Shown piece by piece: positions 48,655 through 60,089 of a stretch of DNA of 64,000 nt. The notes beneath the pieces are model-generated. The model ran no database searches. It had not been told where the DNA came from and saw nothing but the letters and a program-made list of their open reading frames with translations. Numbering within the stretch: position 1 is the stretch's first letter; each line of letters opens with the position of its first letter. Origin of the DNA: Leptoclinus maculatus (taxonomy: Eukaryota > Chordata > Actinopteri > Perciformes > Stichaeidae); contig JAVDOI010000010.1 of NCBI GenBank assembly GCA_032191485.1, forward strand, positions 23,543,321 to 23,607,320. Reading direction: 5' to 3'. A program made the translations under genes and the position numbers.

Positions 48655-49105
48655 AGAAATCTTGTTTTTTTGCAACAAGTGAACGGAAGTGATCATATTT
48701 GGAGGAGTGACGTCATAGTAGAGACACCGTGGTAGAGACCTGTCAATCACAGTAGCCCCGCCCCTAAATCATCCCCTGCTATATGGTCTATTAGAGACCT
48801 GTCAATCACTGTGTAGCCCCGCCCTAAAGCATCCCCTGCTTTATGGTCTGTTTGACTCTAAATGGACCATAATGTACTAAATGAACATCATGCTGTATTG
48901 AAGAAGACTTGAAACTAGAGATTGAGACCATAAACTCATGTTTACAATGTTTACTGAGGTAATAAATCAAGAGAGAAGTAGAGTCATTTTATCATAGACT
49001 TCTATACAACTGAATCTCTTTGTACCACCAGAGAGAGGTAAAGTTAAGGCACTTCCACATTAGCTTTACCTCTCAAAACTGGAGGTTGCCGCCTACTGAC
49101 AACAT
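48655..49105 (+). repeat. Dispersed fish repeat with a 60-bp internal tandem duplication
   Basis: The block GAGACCTGTCAATCAC...AGCCCCGCCC...CATCCCCTGCT...ATGGTCT occurs twice, at about 48735-48790 and 48793-48850. It is followed by TGAAACTAGAGATTGAGACC and TAATAAATCAAGAGAGAAGT, text that I remember as recurring in many percomorph genomes. No coding content. Confidence 0.6.
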
Positions 49106-51891
49106 TAGAATGCTCTCTGTTGTTGAAGACACTTTGATTGGTGTTCCATGTGTTTTATTAGATATGATCAAAGTGATGGCCCATCAACCTCTATAAACCA
49201 TCAAACTGAAGAAGAAGCCCAGCTTGACTCCACCCTCTCCAGTATCTTTGGTCCACTTTCACCAGACTGGTGATTATTACGAACAATGTTTTACCTACTT
49301 AGCTGCATTAGCATATTACATAGATACTTACAAAACACCAAGTCAACGAAGTGCTAAAGAATGTTTATGTGGATTAACACTTTTTATGTTGTCGTGACTA
49401 TTGTTGTTTTAGGGCGGAATAGGATTCAAGTGTGATTTTGTTGATTTTTTTCCAATGTGATAACTTTAGATTTGTACCACATCATAATTAGCACAGCTCA
49501 CGACCCCTCTCCCCCCTCTTCTGACTCTTGCTCTCTCAGATCCATCGCATGGTGACCAGTCCAGCCGTCAGATGGTGACGCCTCGATGGCCCATCACAGT
49601 TTCCATCTATATGTGTTCAGAAATATGTTCAATTTGTTTGTATGTTTTTTATATATATATATATATATTAAAAACCACCATAGCCACAGGACGTAGGAGT
49701 GCTGCCCTCACGGGGGCGAATCCCATGTGGCTGAAACATACTACATCTTATAGTTTTGTTTCCTTTTTGTCTCATATTACACACCAACCCCTTCTGGTCC
49801 CTGACACAAGTAATGTCCCTGTCTATGGGCATGTCCCACATGTGCACCATGGTACCCTAGGCAGCCCAGGAGGTGATGGGGTGCAGCATCAGGGCATCAT
49901 ACTCCAGCCCTGGCTCCGTCTTCCAAACTCCCTTTGTTCTTCAAGGGTTAGTGACTGAAGAAGCAGATCGCACAGCAATACAAATAATTGCATCGCTTTC
50001 AGGAACAATCAGAACCTATAAAAACAAAGAAATTATCTTGTTTTTTGTGCATAGTATGCAAGTGAATTTCTTGGTCAAATGTTCTTTGTATATAATAATA
50101 ATAATAATAATGTCTGACTGCTCTCCATCAGGCTGCAGAATACGTGAATATTGCCCGTTGCCATTCAAAACATGGCAACTGATGTTAGCACATAAGATAT
50201 TTTAGCTGAACAACAATATTTTACAATTTTGCATGTTTAAACAATACCAATTATAAACAGCCACAGTCTTTGCAACCTTAACTAATACGTTGTCACGGGT
50301 TAGATTGTGAAAAATAACAGCTTCAATCCCTAGCATTAGTGACAGTTGTGTCTAATTACATAACCTTATAGTTCACTCAAACAATGCATAACGAAGATGC
50401 GAATCAGAGGATACGTAATGCCGACTAAAAATAGAAATAAGACGAAAGATTTACTTGACACGAGTCTCACTCCACTCCACATGAAATAACCTGTAAACTG
50501 GCAAACACTTGTGGCATGAATGCAATGGAACGAGAGGGGGGGGGGGGGGGGATTGTGACATCTATAGTGGCTGAATGTGATCAATGTTATCAGAAGCATT
50601 TTTAAATGATTCACAAATAGATTCCATACAGATTTTATTAATGCATGTCTTCACCCTTCTCTTGTCTCCTGCTTCACATTTAAACTGATTTATTTCTTCC
50701 ACACAGTAAAACAGAGACCTCTGATCCCACACTATGTCAATGATTTAATCAGTCTGTGCAGGGAGGAGGTCGGGACTTTCACCCAGGAGACCGTTGTTCA
50801 TGTCCCGTGTGAAACCAATAGTCAGTTTATTGAGAGTTTACTGTTTGTCCCTCTGATTTGCCTCGATTGTTGCATTTTGTGATAGTGTTTTTATATGATT
50901 GATGTGTTTGTATACTTGGCTGCAACCAAATCCCCCTGCTGGGATAATACAAGTTTAACTTGACTTGAGCAGTCAATGTTATTTCACATATTTCTGTGAG
51001 ATCACTTTCTTTACTTCTGACATGAGTTGACAACACGATGTCTGGCCGGCCAATGCTGCTGAGCTGCTGTTACTTCTTTGATTGCACTTCTTTACATTAA
51101 AGAGAAGCATCTTCATGAAGGAAACACTGACTGGATGTTTTAAGCCGATCAAACGTTCTATATGAACAGAGACTGAAGGGGACATTGACTAAGTTTACAT
51201 GCATATTATGACAAATATGACAATATTCAGAATTTGATATGGCTCATGTAAACATCATTTGGATATTCTACATTAGGCCTTATTCCTAATGGAGTGAGAC
51301 ATGTGGGATATGTTGATATTATTCGGGTTTTGGAGCATTCTTTGGACATGTATGCATGTGTTCAGAACATGCGTCTCAACAGGGTTTTTAAAGCTCACAT
51401 TTGTGGTCGGAAGGAGAAACACACGTACTTTCACGTATTATGAAGGACTTGGATATCTACAGGTTTACGATATGATCAAATATGCCAACCTTTTAGAGAA
51501 GGTGGTTGAAGGAATGAATTAATCATTAATCGAAATATGCATGGCTCCATGTAAACAGGAATAAGGTTTGGTGTATGTAGAAGTCATTGTTTCTGGAAGG
51601 AGATTCTGCTGTTCAGTTGTGGGGGAGGCATGCTCTTCAATACGCTTCAAAGCCTGGAAAAATAAAACCAAAACTATCTGCATAGACATAGAAAGAAAGG
51701 GTACGTCTATTTGATGAAAAGTTATCACGAGGTGTGTTTTTACTTTGTGACTGTGCTGTGACATTGAGTCAGTCCTCGACAGTGGTGCAGATCACTCTGT
51801 ATAGTTTCATAGCTGGAGGCATGGAGAAGACCGTATGGCTGCCACCCTCTGACACACAGATGGCAAGACTAATTATTAGAGCACAGGCCTG

Positions 51892-51894
<3 letters not shown>
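49106..51894. other. Non-coding with small simple repeats
   Basis: Contains a TA run (49650-49668), a short ATA run (50094-50110) and a G16 homopolymer (50536-50551). A 128-residue open frame at 49572-49958 runs through the TA repeat and has no domain. No gene recognised. Confidence 0.5.

Positions 51895-51956
<62 letters not shown>
51895..51956. repeat. (CA)n microsatellite
   Basis: About 31 uninterrupted CA units. Confidence 0.98.
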
Positions 51957-51959
<3 letters not shown>

Positions 51960-52192
51960 ATCTGCAAAGCGTATGTTGCACAGCTAAACCCACGCACTGT
52001 GTGAACACCATATATCCACTCACAAACCTTTTTTACTGGGGCAAGGGAAGCTTTGTTAACACACAATATCACACAGAAAGTAATTGATTACTTTGATAAG
52101 TTGATGGAAAATCTAAAAATCCATTTACTTTTTCAGTTAGTATGAAGAGCCACAACAGCTCAGCATTTTCCATGTGATTCATTTCTCTCTCA

Positions 52193-52194
<2 letters not shown>

Positions 52195-52267
<73 letters not shown>
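52195..52267. repeat. (CA)n microsatellite
   Basis: About 36 CA units, preceded by a short TCTCTCTCACT transition. Confidence 0.98.
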
Positions 52268-52269
<2 letters not shown>

Positions 52270-52431
52270 CAGACTGGTCTCATCCAGCATTGGTAGCTAA
52301 ACCTACAAAAAAATAATGTGCTGAAATCTGTTGACATCCCACGAAATGTTTCCGTATTCTATCCACGTAACCGTAAGTGAGTAATGTGGTCACAGCACTG
52401 TTTTAATCTAATTAAGTACTTCACGATCTTT

Positions 52432-53074
52432 TCCTCAACCTAACTGAGTAGTTTTGTTGCCTCAACCTAACTGAGTAGTTTTGTTGCCTCAACCTAACTG
52501 AGTAGTGTTGTTGCCTCAACCTAACTGAGTAGTTTTGTTGCCTCAACCTAACTAAGTAGTTTTGTTGCCTAACCCTAACTGAGTAGTGTTGTTGCCTCAA
52601 CCTAACTAAGTAGTTTTGTTGCCTCAACCTAACTAAGTAGTTTTGTTGCCTCAACCTAACTGAGTAGTTTTGTTGCCTCAACCTAACTGAGTAGTGTTGT
52701 TGCCTCAACCTAACTGAGTAGTGTTGTTGCCTCAACCTAACTGAGTAGTTTTGTTGCCTCAACCTAACTGAGTAGTGTTGTTGCCTCAACCTAACTGAGT
52801 AGTGTTGTTGCCTCAACCTAACTGAGTAGTGTTGTTGCCTCAACCTAACTAAGTAGTTTTGTTGCCTAACCCTAACTGAGTAGTGTTGTTGCCTCAACCT
52901 AACTGAGTAGTGTTGTTGCCTCAACCTAACTGAGTAGTGTTGTTGCCTCAACCTAACTGAGTAGTTTTGTTGCCTCAACCTAACTGAGTAGTTTTGTTGC
53001 CTCAACCTAACTAAGTAGTTTTGTTGCCTCAACCTAACTAAGTTGTTTTGTTGCCTCAACCTAACTGAGTTGTT
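52432..53074. repeat. 27-bp minisatellite (about 24 units)
   Basis: The unit is CCTCAACCTAACTGAGTAG followed by TTTTGTTG (27 bp), with GTGTTGTTG, AAGTAG and CCTAACCCT variants. Twenty-seven is nine codons, so a 219-residue minus frame repeating VRLRQQNYS appears; it is an artefact. Flanks (ACTTCACGATCTTTTCCTC; TTTGAAAAGACTGTATGC) recur at 54410-54560 as a related dispersed repeat, so the array grew inside a mobile repeat. Confidence 0.95.
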
Positions 53075-53378
53075 TCCCATGAAGACGGAATTTTATTTTG
53101 AAAAGACTGTATGCATGTAACAAGCGAAAATTGACATGTTTCTGGCTTTCGTAGGAAAAATGAGGAGTACATTTTTGAAAGATCATACGAAACGTTGCAC
53201 ACATACACACACACACACCCTGCACTTCTATACTTGTGAGGACACTCATTGACATAATGCATTCCCGAGCCCCCTAACCTAACCAGGCCTTTATCAGGCC
53301 TTTGAAGGTCTGTCCAAAGGTGAGGGACAACATGTCCTCACTCTCAAGGTCTCAAACTGAAAAATGGTTCTCACAATG

Positions 53379-53380
<2 letters not shown>
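53075..53380. repeat. Dispersed-repeat flank of the minisatellite and adjoining element
   Basis: The first 80 bp pairs with 54480-54545 (GACTGTATGCATGTA block). The second part, TGTGAGGACACTCATTGACA then TAATGCATTCCCGAGCCCC, is text I recall from many fish loci. No coding content. Confidence 0.5.

Positions 53381-53435
<55 letters not shown>
53381..53435. repeat. (CA)n microsatellite
   Basis: About 27 AC units, followed by CAGATGG, the same short word that follows the next array. Confidence 0.97.
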
Positions 53436-53437
<2 letters not shown>

Positions 53438-53506
53438 TGGTGTTAAACAGATGTGTTGTGTTGACAGAATGGTGCAAATCATAACAGCTTTAGATTACTC
53501 ATTTAA

Positions 53507-53507
<1 letters not shown>

Positions 53508-53554
<47 letters not shown>
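53508..53554. repeat. (CA)n microsatellite
   Basis: About 23 CA units followed by CAGATGGG. Confidence 0.97.
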
Positions 53555-53556
<2 letters not shown>

Positions 53557-53651
53557 TGGGACACAAGACATGATGGTGCATGATAGTGCTAAAAGTGGAT
53601 TGACCCTGTTAATGCAGTGTAAAACATGAGAAAACCCCAACCTATGCGCAT

Positions 53652-53689
53652 GCACACGCACGCACACACGCACACACACGCACACACAC

Positions 53690-53720
<31 letters not shown>

Positions 53721-53721
53721 A
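53652..53721. repeat. Interrupted (CA)n/(CACG) microsatellite
   Basis: CA array broken by regularly placed CG steps in its left half and pure CA at its right end. Confidence 0.95.
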
Positions 53722-54409
53722 ATTTAAAGGATTCAGGTTGCCAGGCAACAAACAGTAATGCTGCTTTTCTTTGGTGATTCAGGCCACTTGATTGGTGCAG
53801 GAGGCCTCTGTTATTGTCATCGGATTCTCTTCATCTAGCTTTAGTCTCCTCTTCATCTCTTTCTGGATGTTGACATTGTAAGTAATGGTGAGAAATCACA
53901 GAGTCATGTTGCATTCCGAGTAGCTTTGATGATTCACCACTTTATGTGAGGGGGCACCAAGAGTGACTAATATGTTCCTTATAAGGAAGTAACGAGCAGT
54001 TATTGGTTCTGGGTCATTTATCGGCTTATTCAGAGTTAACCCGAGTCATTTACAGACGTCTCTGGGTCATTAACGTAGCATTTAGGACTCAGTTCTAAAG
54101 TACATATAATTATCTACTGTCGTCCCTGATTCAGAGTTATTCAGTAACTACAGAAGTATTCACTAATTAGCAGTTAATATATGATTTATACCTCTGCTAA
54201 CAACTCATACAAATCATTCTCACCCTCAGCTCGTCAAATGCAGACGCTTGGTCAGTGTGTGTCAGTATCAGACGCCTTCAGTGTCTGTATGAGACGTGAC
54301 AGGCTTTCAACTAACTCCAATGTAAACGCACCAGACGCTCGACTGACGTAGTACAAAGAGAGAAGGTCAAGTCAATGTTGACTTATCTTACTGTAGTGTT
54401 GATACGGAA
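53722..54409. other. Non-coding
   Basis: No gene or repeat recognised. Confidence 0.45.
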
Positions 54410-54560
54410 CTTACGTACTTATTTTACGTAACAAACACACTTACCAACCAAGTACTTTTGTTGCATAAAATGAATCACAAAACTAAGTAAACCTATGTTG
54501 AAAGTTTGTTTTGATAAGACACTGTATGCATGTACGGCAAACTGACAAATCCAAAGCGGA
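54410..54560. repeat. Related copy of the repeat that hosts the 27-bp minisatellite
   Basis: It shares ACTTTTGTTGCAT, AAACTAAGTAAAC and GACACTGTATGCATGTA blocks with the edges of the 52432-53100 region but has no tandem expansion. Confidence 0.45.
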
Positions 54561-54635
54561 CGACATACTCCACACTACATTTGATCTAATACTGTTTAGC
54601 TGTTGAGTTTAACTCTGGGAGGACAGTGATGGTTT

Positions 54636-54638
<3 letters not shown>

Positions 54639-54666
<28 letters not shown>
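54639..54666. repeat. (CA)n microsatellite
   Basis: About 14 CA units. Confidence 0.95.
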
Positions 54667-54669
<3 letters not shown>

Positions 54670-54960
54670 CTCTCCCATCTAGTTTACAGGAATACAGCTT
54701 TGAAGAGCTGATATCCAAATGCTCCTAGGAACGTTAAATCCGCCAGACCCAAATGTGTGTTTCTGTGTTGACGTAGGTGAACCTAATTAAATGTGCCAGA
54801 ATCGAGTGTGTGTGTACGTGTGTACATATGCACATATGTGTGTGTACTTTTTTAATTAAGTCAGTTGACACCCCTGGGATAGTGTCATTGCAGAGGTGAC
54901 AGAGACCTCCTGGACAGTGACTAAACACACTGTGTTTTCAATTACCCGCTCATGCAGCGC

Positions 54961-54984
54961 GTGTGTGTGTGTGTGTGTGTGTGT
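54961..54984. repeat. (GT)n microsatellite
   Basis: Twelve GT units, followed by a G-rich GTGCGGGGGTGGGGG run near 55006-55020. Confidence 0.95.
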
Positions 54985-55194
54985 GGCTGTTAATGTGTAT
55001 GTGGGTGTGCGGGGGTGGGGGATAATGGCTTCAGGTGTCACACCATATCGGCTCGTCTTTTTATTAGACCCTGACTGTAACGAGTAATTAACTCCCCGCC
55101 GAGAACATGTTTGTTCCTCTGTAGATGTCATATAGAGAGATATTAGCAAGCCACGGGTCAGAATTGACTTTTCCATACCAGAGGCGGGGGAAAC

Positions 55195-55198
<4 letters not shown>

Positions 55199-55275
<77 letters not shown>

Positions 55276-55282
55276 TGTGTGT
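55199..55282. repeat. (TG)n microsatellite
   Basis: About 42 TG units with one TTTG interruption near 55272. Confidence 0.97.
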
Positions 55283-55649
55283 GGGATGCAAATAGGGTTT
55301 TAGCTATTGCTATACATTTCAAATGGTTAGGAAATGAATGATTTGTCATATAAATACTTGTATTGATCTTTTTTAATATATTGGTATAAGTACGTAGTTT
55401 TAATTCTGTATTATAAGCTGCTTACAGCTGGTGTCAGGAGGTTAAACAGGTCATATCTGGATTTATTCAGGTTTCTCACCAAAAACTACATTTTCCAGGA
55501 TAATATGTGAACACATCATGATGTCGTTAGGTTCTGTAATGGTCATTTTGTACGTAGTATATATTTCTACTTACTTAGTATATATATTTCTACTCAGTAT
55601 ATTGTATTCATGCAGAGTCATTTTGCTCTGAACTCAGTTGAACTTCAGT
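55283..55649. other. AT-rich non-coding DNA
   Basis: A short duplication of TAGTATATATTTCTACT occurs near 55556-55600. No gene. Confidence 0.5.
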
Positions 55650-56084
55650 GTGTCAGCGTACATGCCCAGATGTATCTTTCTTATCGTTGTGCAAAAGAAG
55701 AATTGGTCCTTGCCAGCGAGCAAAGATAACTGTAACTGTGTTGTATGACAATGTTCCAGCACCAAGGCCGTCCGGACGCTTGTTGTGGTTGCTGACCGTT
55801 TGTTGTTCATTGTTGTTCCGATCAGTCTGAGACCAAAAGTCTGAGACTGAAATGTCTGTAACTTTGGCCATCGGCCCACCTTTGCTCATTCTGTATGAAG
55901 GAAGCTTGTTCACTTTGTTCTTGGTTCTTCCTCACTGAGACTGTACGCATTCTGTTGTGATGATTGAACCTTCTCTGCGCAGAGAATAAATACTTAAAAG
56001 ACAACCTGGATTTTGGTATTATGTATTTCAGCATTAAAAGACTCACGCAAAGCGGGTTTAGGAATATTTTCCACCACAGTTCCA
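55650..56084 (+). mobile_element. Possible solo LTR of an endogenous retrovirus-like element
   Basis: It starts TGTCAGCGTACATG and ends TTCCACCACA. Near 55983 GAGAATAAATACTT is a polyadenylation-signal-like R region, preceded by a compact GC-richer stretch and followed by a U5-like text. The layout is that of a retroviral LTR, but I found no convincing target duplication and no internal coding region. Confidence 0.4.
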
Positions 56085-56249
56085 ATTAACTTCACCCAAT
56101 ACTTTTATCTTCTGCATCCATGAGAACTGATGTCTCCTGTAACCCGCCTCCCAGCCCTTGGTTCAGCCTTGTTCTCGTTCACTTGAAAGGAGGATAAATG
56201 AACTCTGAATTTCAGCTATTAGTGCATTTTACAACAGTCAGGACCTAAA

Positions 56250-56420
56250 GATGTAAATAAGGGCTATTCAAGTGTTTACCTCTAAAACATCTGCCGAGTT
56301 ACAGACATCTCTTACGTAAGTCTATGGGAAAACACGGTTTGGCCTCTCTGTCAAATTGTCTTGAGATCTCCATCAGCCTCAGCTGTACTTTGTGTTTAGT
56401 ACTCAATACAAAGTGTCAAG
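56250..56420. repeat. Remnant of a common fish dispersed repeat
   Basis: The string CATCAGCCTCAGCTGTACTT followed by TGTGTTTAGT, preceded by AAGTCTATGGGAAAAC, is text I remember as highly repeated in percomorphs. Family unassigned. Confidence 0.45.
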
Positions 56421-56769
56421 GGATGAGCAGCAGGTCCAACAGCTTTGAAAGAAGTAGGTAGAGGGAGGAGATGTTAAAGGGCAACTTCAATAATCTTCAA
56501 CCTGATTCCTATGATTCTAGTGTAGACTCCATGTTTATGATTAACATTACCATCCCTGTGTTTTCCCTGTATTAAGGTGTCTCTCTGCTTCCAGCTGAAA
56601 AATTTGGACTGGAAATGTACTTCCTCATCCTTTGTAGGCAATCTTCCAAGGACGGTCCCAGAGGATACCACTGTATTTGGAAGAAAACTAATTTCACAAA
56701 TTCCTGTGAGATCATGTTACTTCCGCACGTATTTGGTCATAAACTACAGTATTGGACACATTGACACAT
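56421..56769. other. Non-coding
   Basis: Nothing recognised apart from short open frames. Confidence 0.4.
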
Positions 56770-56885
56770 TAGCCTGATGATGTGGGGGATCACCAACGCC
56801 ATTTCAATTCATCCTCTGCTAAATGTCACAGTTATCCAGCCAATAGTTGTTAAGACATTTCACTTCTCAAACCAGAAATGTCAAT
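56770..56885 (+). repeat. Remnant of a second common fish dispersed repeat
   Basis: GGGGGATCACCAACGCCATT, TTCATCCTCTG and CCAGCCAATAGTTGTTAAGA match, with substitutions, a block I recall from many fish loci. Family unassigned. Confidence 0.45.
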
Positions 56886-56924
56886 GTCGTGGTTGTGCGA
56901 GAGGAGCTGTGTGGGGGAGGCAGC

Positions 56925-57230
56925 AGCAGGGAACATGGACTGAGTGGGAGCTCAGTGCTGAGCTTTTGAGGTCGGACATCATGTTCATGATCCAGGCTGT
57001 GTATGACACGCTTTCAAGTCTGTCCAACCTCCATGCACGAGTTAGGTAAAGATATGACTTCATGCATGGGAACCTTTGAGCACAGTCTAAGCAGCTGGCC
57101 TTGTAAGAAGGCCAGTATTGCTAGTTACAGCACAGATGTTGAAGTTGGAAAGAAGTGGCAGACAACATCAGCCGTCAGCAGTAAGCACCTCCACCCATTG
57201 AGGAAGTACACTGCTTTCAGTGGGTGAGCA
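56925..57230 (+). pseudogene. Decayed non-LTR retrotransposon C-terminal region
   Basis: Text resembling the C-terminus of R2/Rex6-like or related LINE proteins: TWTEWE, then SDIMFMIQAVYDTLSSLSNL, and in another frame GTFEHSLSSWPCK, the position of the usual G-T-L-E-H-x-L-S-x-C-P zinc-finger block, in which one Cys is now Trp. The frame is broken at about 57050. It is on the plus strand, in contrast to most retroelement pieces here. Confidence 0.5.
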
Positions 57231-58213
57231 GCCCCAACCACAACCCGGGATGTCAACAGGCCCCCTCACTAAGTAATTGGCAGCTGCATTTGGCCCGGAT
57301 GAAGTCCGTCCATTGCAAGGCAGCAGGCTCACGAAACTCAGATCAAACAGTCAAACTAGGCGGCGTTGAAGAAAAGTGAATCAATATTCTGTTACTGCAT
57401 GGCAGAAACATTTTAGAGTGCTGTCTAGCTTTTAAATGAGAAAGTGTTGTCACCCGGACGCCGTGTTGAAAGCAGTTGAGCCAAAAACCGAGCCACGGAT
57501 TTGGTTTATCTCCGCCATTAAGCTTGACATTATGTTCTTGTCAGAAGCTTCAAAGCAGGAAAACGTGTGACATTTTGAGAAGATCAAAGAGGTGCGTGAG
57601 AGAAACAGGGACACAATGGAGCAGTGTCAAAACCATGGAGGTGGGATGATGAAGATCTGCTGGGCATCAAGACTCCTGGACAAGACTGTCTGATGTTGAG
57701 ACCCAATGACCTGAAGTAACAGGACTGATGGTGTTTCCCAGTGCACTCCCCCCCTCTCCTATTTAAGTGATTACAGAATCCTAAATGAAAGCACACCTTG
57801 ATTCATTTATGGGTCACAGGATGTAGGAGCGATGACGAAAGGAAGCATACTTAGCTAAGTGCAAAGCACCGCAAAGGGTCTGTGACAAACCGTATGTTTG
57901 ACATCGTCAGCAGACAGACTGAACAGACACATTTTAGAAATACAGATATATAGGGAGACTGGCAGTCAAGATAACAGCAGAGGTAGTAGGTCTATACATT
58001 TAGCTGGTGAATCTTTTCAACCAGTTTTATTTCCTCACATCCCATGGTGCTGCCTGGGTGGAAGACAATTAAATCTCATTTGTGAAAACCTGTCCTCTCT
58101 TCCAGCTGGGCTGTAATAGCACACTCAAGCATCACTGCTGAAGAGATGACGTAAAGTGTTGCCTTTGTTTCATTGAAATACAGTGAAGGATTCATTTCAA
58201 ATCTTCCCATTCA
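57231..58213. other. Mostly unrecognised, repeat-like
   Basis: From 57240 to 57400 the text (GGCCCCCTCACTAAGT, GCATTTGGCCCGGATG, TAGGCGGCGTTGAA) resembles dispersed repeat sequence, perhaps the 3' continuation of the LINE remnant. From 57480 onward I see no gene. Confidence 0.4.
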
Positions 58214-58560
58214 TCATTGCTTCAACATTGTCTCGTAAAGAAAAAGCCAAAGTTCAGGCGCCAGGCGACAATTCAAAATATAATGGAATATAATGCAGTA
58301 AGCCTTGTCCTTCATCCTCCTCTCTGTCACTGCCTCCAGACAGTGTGCTCTGTGCTTCCTGGAGAGGGGTTTGTTGTGTGTCCACTCCAGTATTTTATTT
58401 ATTTGAACCTGCATGAGTCCACCCTCTCCACTTCCTTCCCCTGGATGATAACCTCCTATTCCTACGTAGTCCACCACCAGCTCTTTGGTCTCGCCTCATT
58501 GACCTTCGGGTGATTGTTGTTGCACCATGTGACGAAGCTCTCTAGCTCTCAGTCCTCTGT
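58214..58560 (-). pseudogene. LINE reverse transcriptase fragment
   Basis: On the minus strand, 58550-58440 reads FVTWCNNNHPKVNE and, one base out of step, ETKELVVDY. This is the block after the catalytic YADD in Rex/RTE/L2-like RTs (WC..N.L..N..KTKE.VVDF). Downstream text is weakly similar to the following G-V-x-I region. Short and frameshifted. Confidence 0.6.
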
Positions 58561-59618
58561 ACTCTGTTTTCTTTGGTTACGCATCCAACAATAGAGTATT
58601 TTTTACGCCCACTGACTTAACTCTGGCCTCTTTTTGAAAGAGAGCTGTCTCTCTGTGTTTCAGATCTGCCATGCTCCCTTTTCAATTCCTGGAGTGCCCA
58701 CAACTGAGAGTCATCAGTCCATCAGTGGAGCTGGATATCAACCCCTGATTCAGTGCTTCTGCCCTCTTTCTCTCTTGGCCTTTTGAGCTGTTTGTTTGCT
58801 GCTGTGAGTGTTCACACTGCTGAACCTGTGTTTCGATTGTTCCCGAGTACAGGTCTATGAGGTTACCCTCTGTCTTGGCTGGCTAGTTGGTGGAAAGGTG
58901 GTTAGTAACCAGTCTGGGTAACTTTGGGGAAGCTGTGTCGGGGTTCTCTGCCATTTACTGTGTCATCTCCTGTTTTGTGGTTAGTTAGGGAGCTCGGTAT
59001 TCTGTAGGCCAGTTGAACTTCTTATTTTCTAGTTAGTGTGGGGGTTTTGTTGATTATTTAGAGACCCTGATGTCCCTGCTTCCATTTTAGTTGGTCATCA
59101 TATTTTGTTCCAATTTTTGCCAAGGTTTTTCTAGCACTAGTTATGTTACTTCCATTGTACTTCTCGGCACATTAAATAGGCCGTAGCAGGATTCAACTGA
59201 GAACTTTTGGAGGTGGCAGGAAGGAGTCAGTAGAATGAGTGGTGTGGTGGTGGGACCGCAGTCAAACTGGCTGTGTTCAAATGAAATGAATCAAAGAGAT
59301 GGCGATAGCTCAGTCACTCTCTCTGGGGGATTATAAAGGAAACAATTATCAGTAGGATACAAGATGACGGACTCATCCTCTTCTCCTCCTATAATTGCTT
59401 AAGAGAGACCACTAATGAAGACAAAATGACAGTGGATGGAATTAGTCTCTGTATGTCTGAACAAGAATCAACATGAATACTAAAAAGGACAGGATACATT
59501 TTCCAGGCCGTCTTTGACATTAGAGGCTAGTTGTCTTTATATTTCGGTTCAATTAAGAGGACCAATAACAAAGCAGTACCATCCAAGTAACAAAGTTTTT
59601 TGCCATGGTATTTTGCAC
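58561..59618. other. Non-coding
   Basis: Pyrimidine-rich text near 58620-58800 but no splice-site-bounded open frame that I can support; no repeats recognised. Confidence 0.4.
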
Positions 59619-59623
59619 AGCTC

Positions 59624-60084
59624 TGTCACAGGGTGTGGTGGAGGACTCAAAAGCAGACAGTCAGATGCAGTGTGAAACGGGTTTTAATGAGTCACGAACA
59701 ACACAGCAGGGAATCCAAGGACGAGACAAGAGACGAGGCAGGGCAGGGCAGGGCAGGGCAGGGCAGGGCAGGGCAGGGCAGGGCAGGGCAGGGCAGGGCA
59801 GGGCAGGGCAGGCAGACGGGGAAACCAGGAGCAGGACGAGCCAAACGGGCGGGTTGACATGACAATGATCTTGCAAAGAGTGACTGAGAGGCAGGAGTGT
59901 ATATAGTGACTAGATCAGAGGCAGGTGAGAAGAGTTGTGCTGATGAGGAGGGAGTGCTTGATTAGTGAACAGAGGCAGGTGAAGGGAGTTAGGCTGATGA
60001 TGAGGGAGGCTAACAGGTGCACTGAATGAGCTGATAGGTGAGTGAGAGATAAAGTGACATGAGAGAAGGGGCAGAGCTGTGACA
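59624..60084 (-). mobile_element. Solo LTR, 461 bp, with 5-bp target duplication
   Basis: It begins TGTCACAGGGTGTGGTGGAG and ends CTGTGACA, flanked by AGCTC at 59619-59623 and 60085-60089. It aligns along its length with 13744-14199 (shared GGTGGAGGACTCAAA, GAGACAAGAGACGAG-type and GGCAGACGGGGA blocks). On the minus strand it has CTATATACAC as TATA-like box and ATTAAAAC as polyadenylation-like signal. It contains a GGGCA expansion that the other copy lacks. Confidence 0.9.
59736..59812. repeat. (GGGCA)n pentamer array inside the solo LTR
   Basis: About 15 GGGCA units. The equivalent place in the LTR at 13744 has only a GGCAGGCAG stub. Open frames of 71-85 residues over it are artefacts. Confidence 0.95.
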
Positions 60085-60089
60085 AGCTC

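Noticed and set aside
49572..49958. 128-residue gene
   Set aside because: The frame passes through a TA microsatellite, has no domain and no splice or codon support.
52421..53080. 219-residue repeat protein on the minus strand
   Set aside because: The 27-bp minisatellite is nine codons long, so the frame is forced open; start and end coincide with the repeat edges.
59600..59862. Gly/Gln/Ala-rich protein
   Set aside because: Frames over the GGGCA pentamer array inside a solo LTR.
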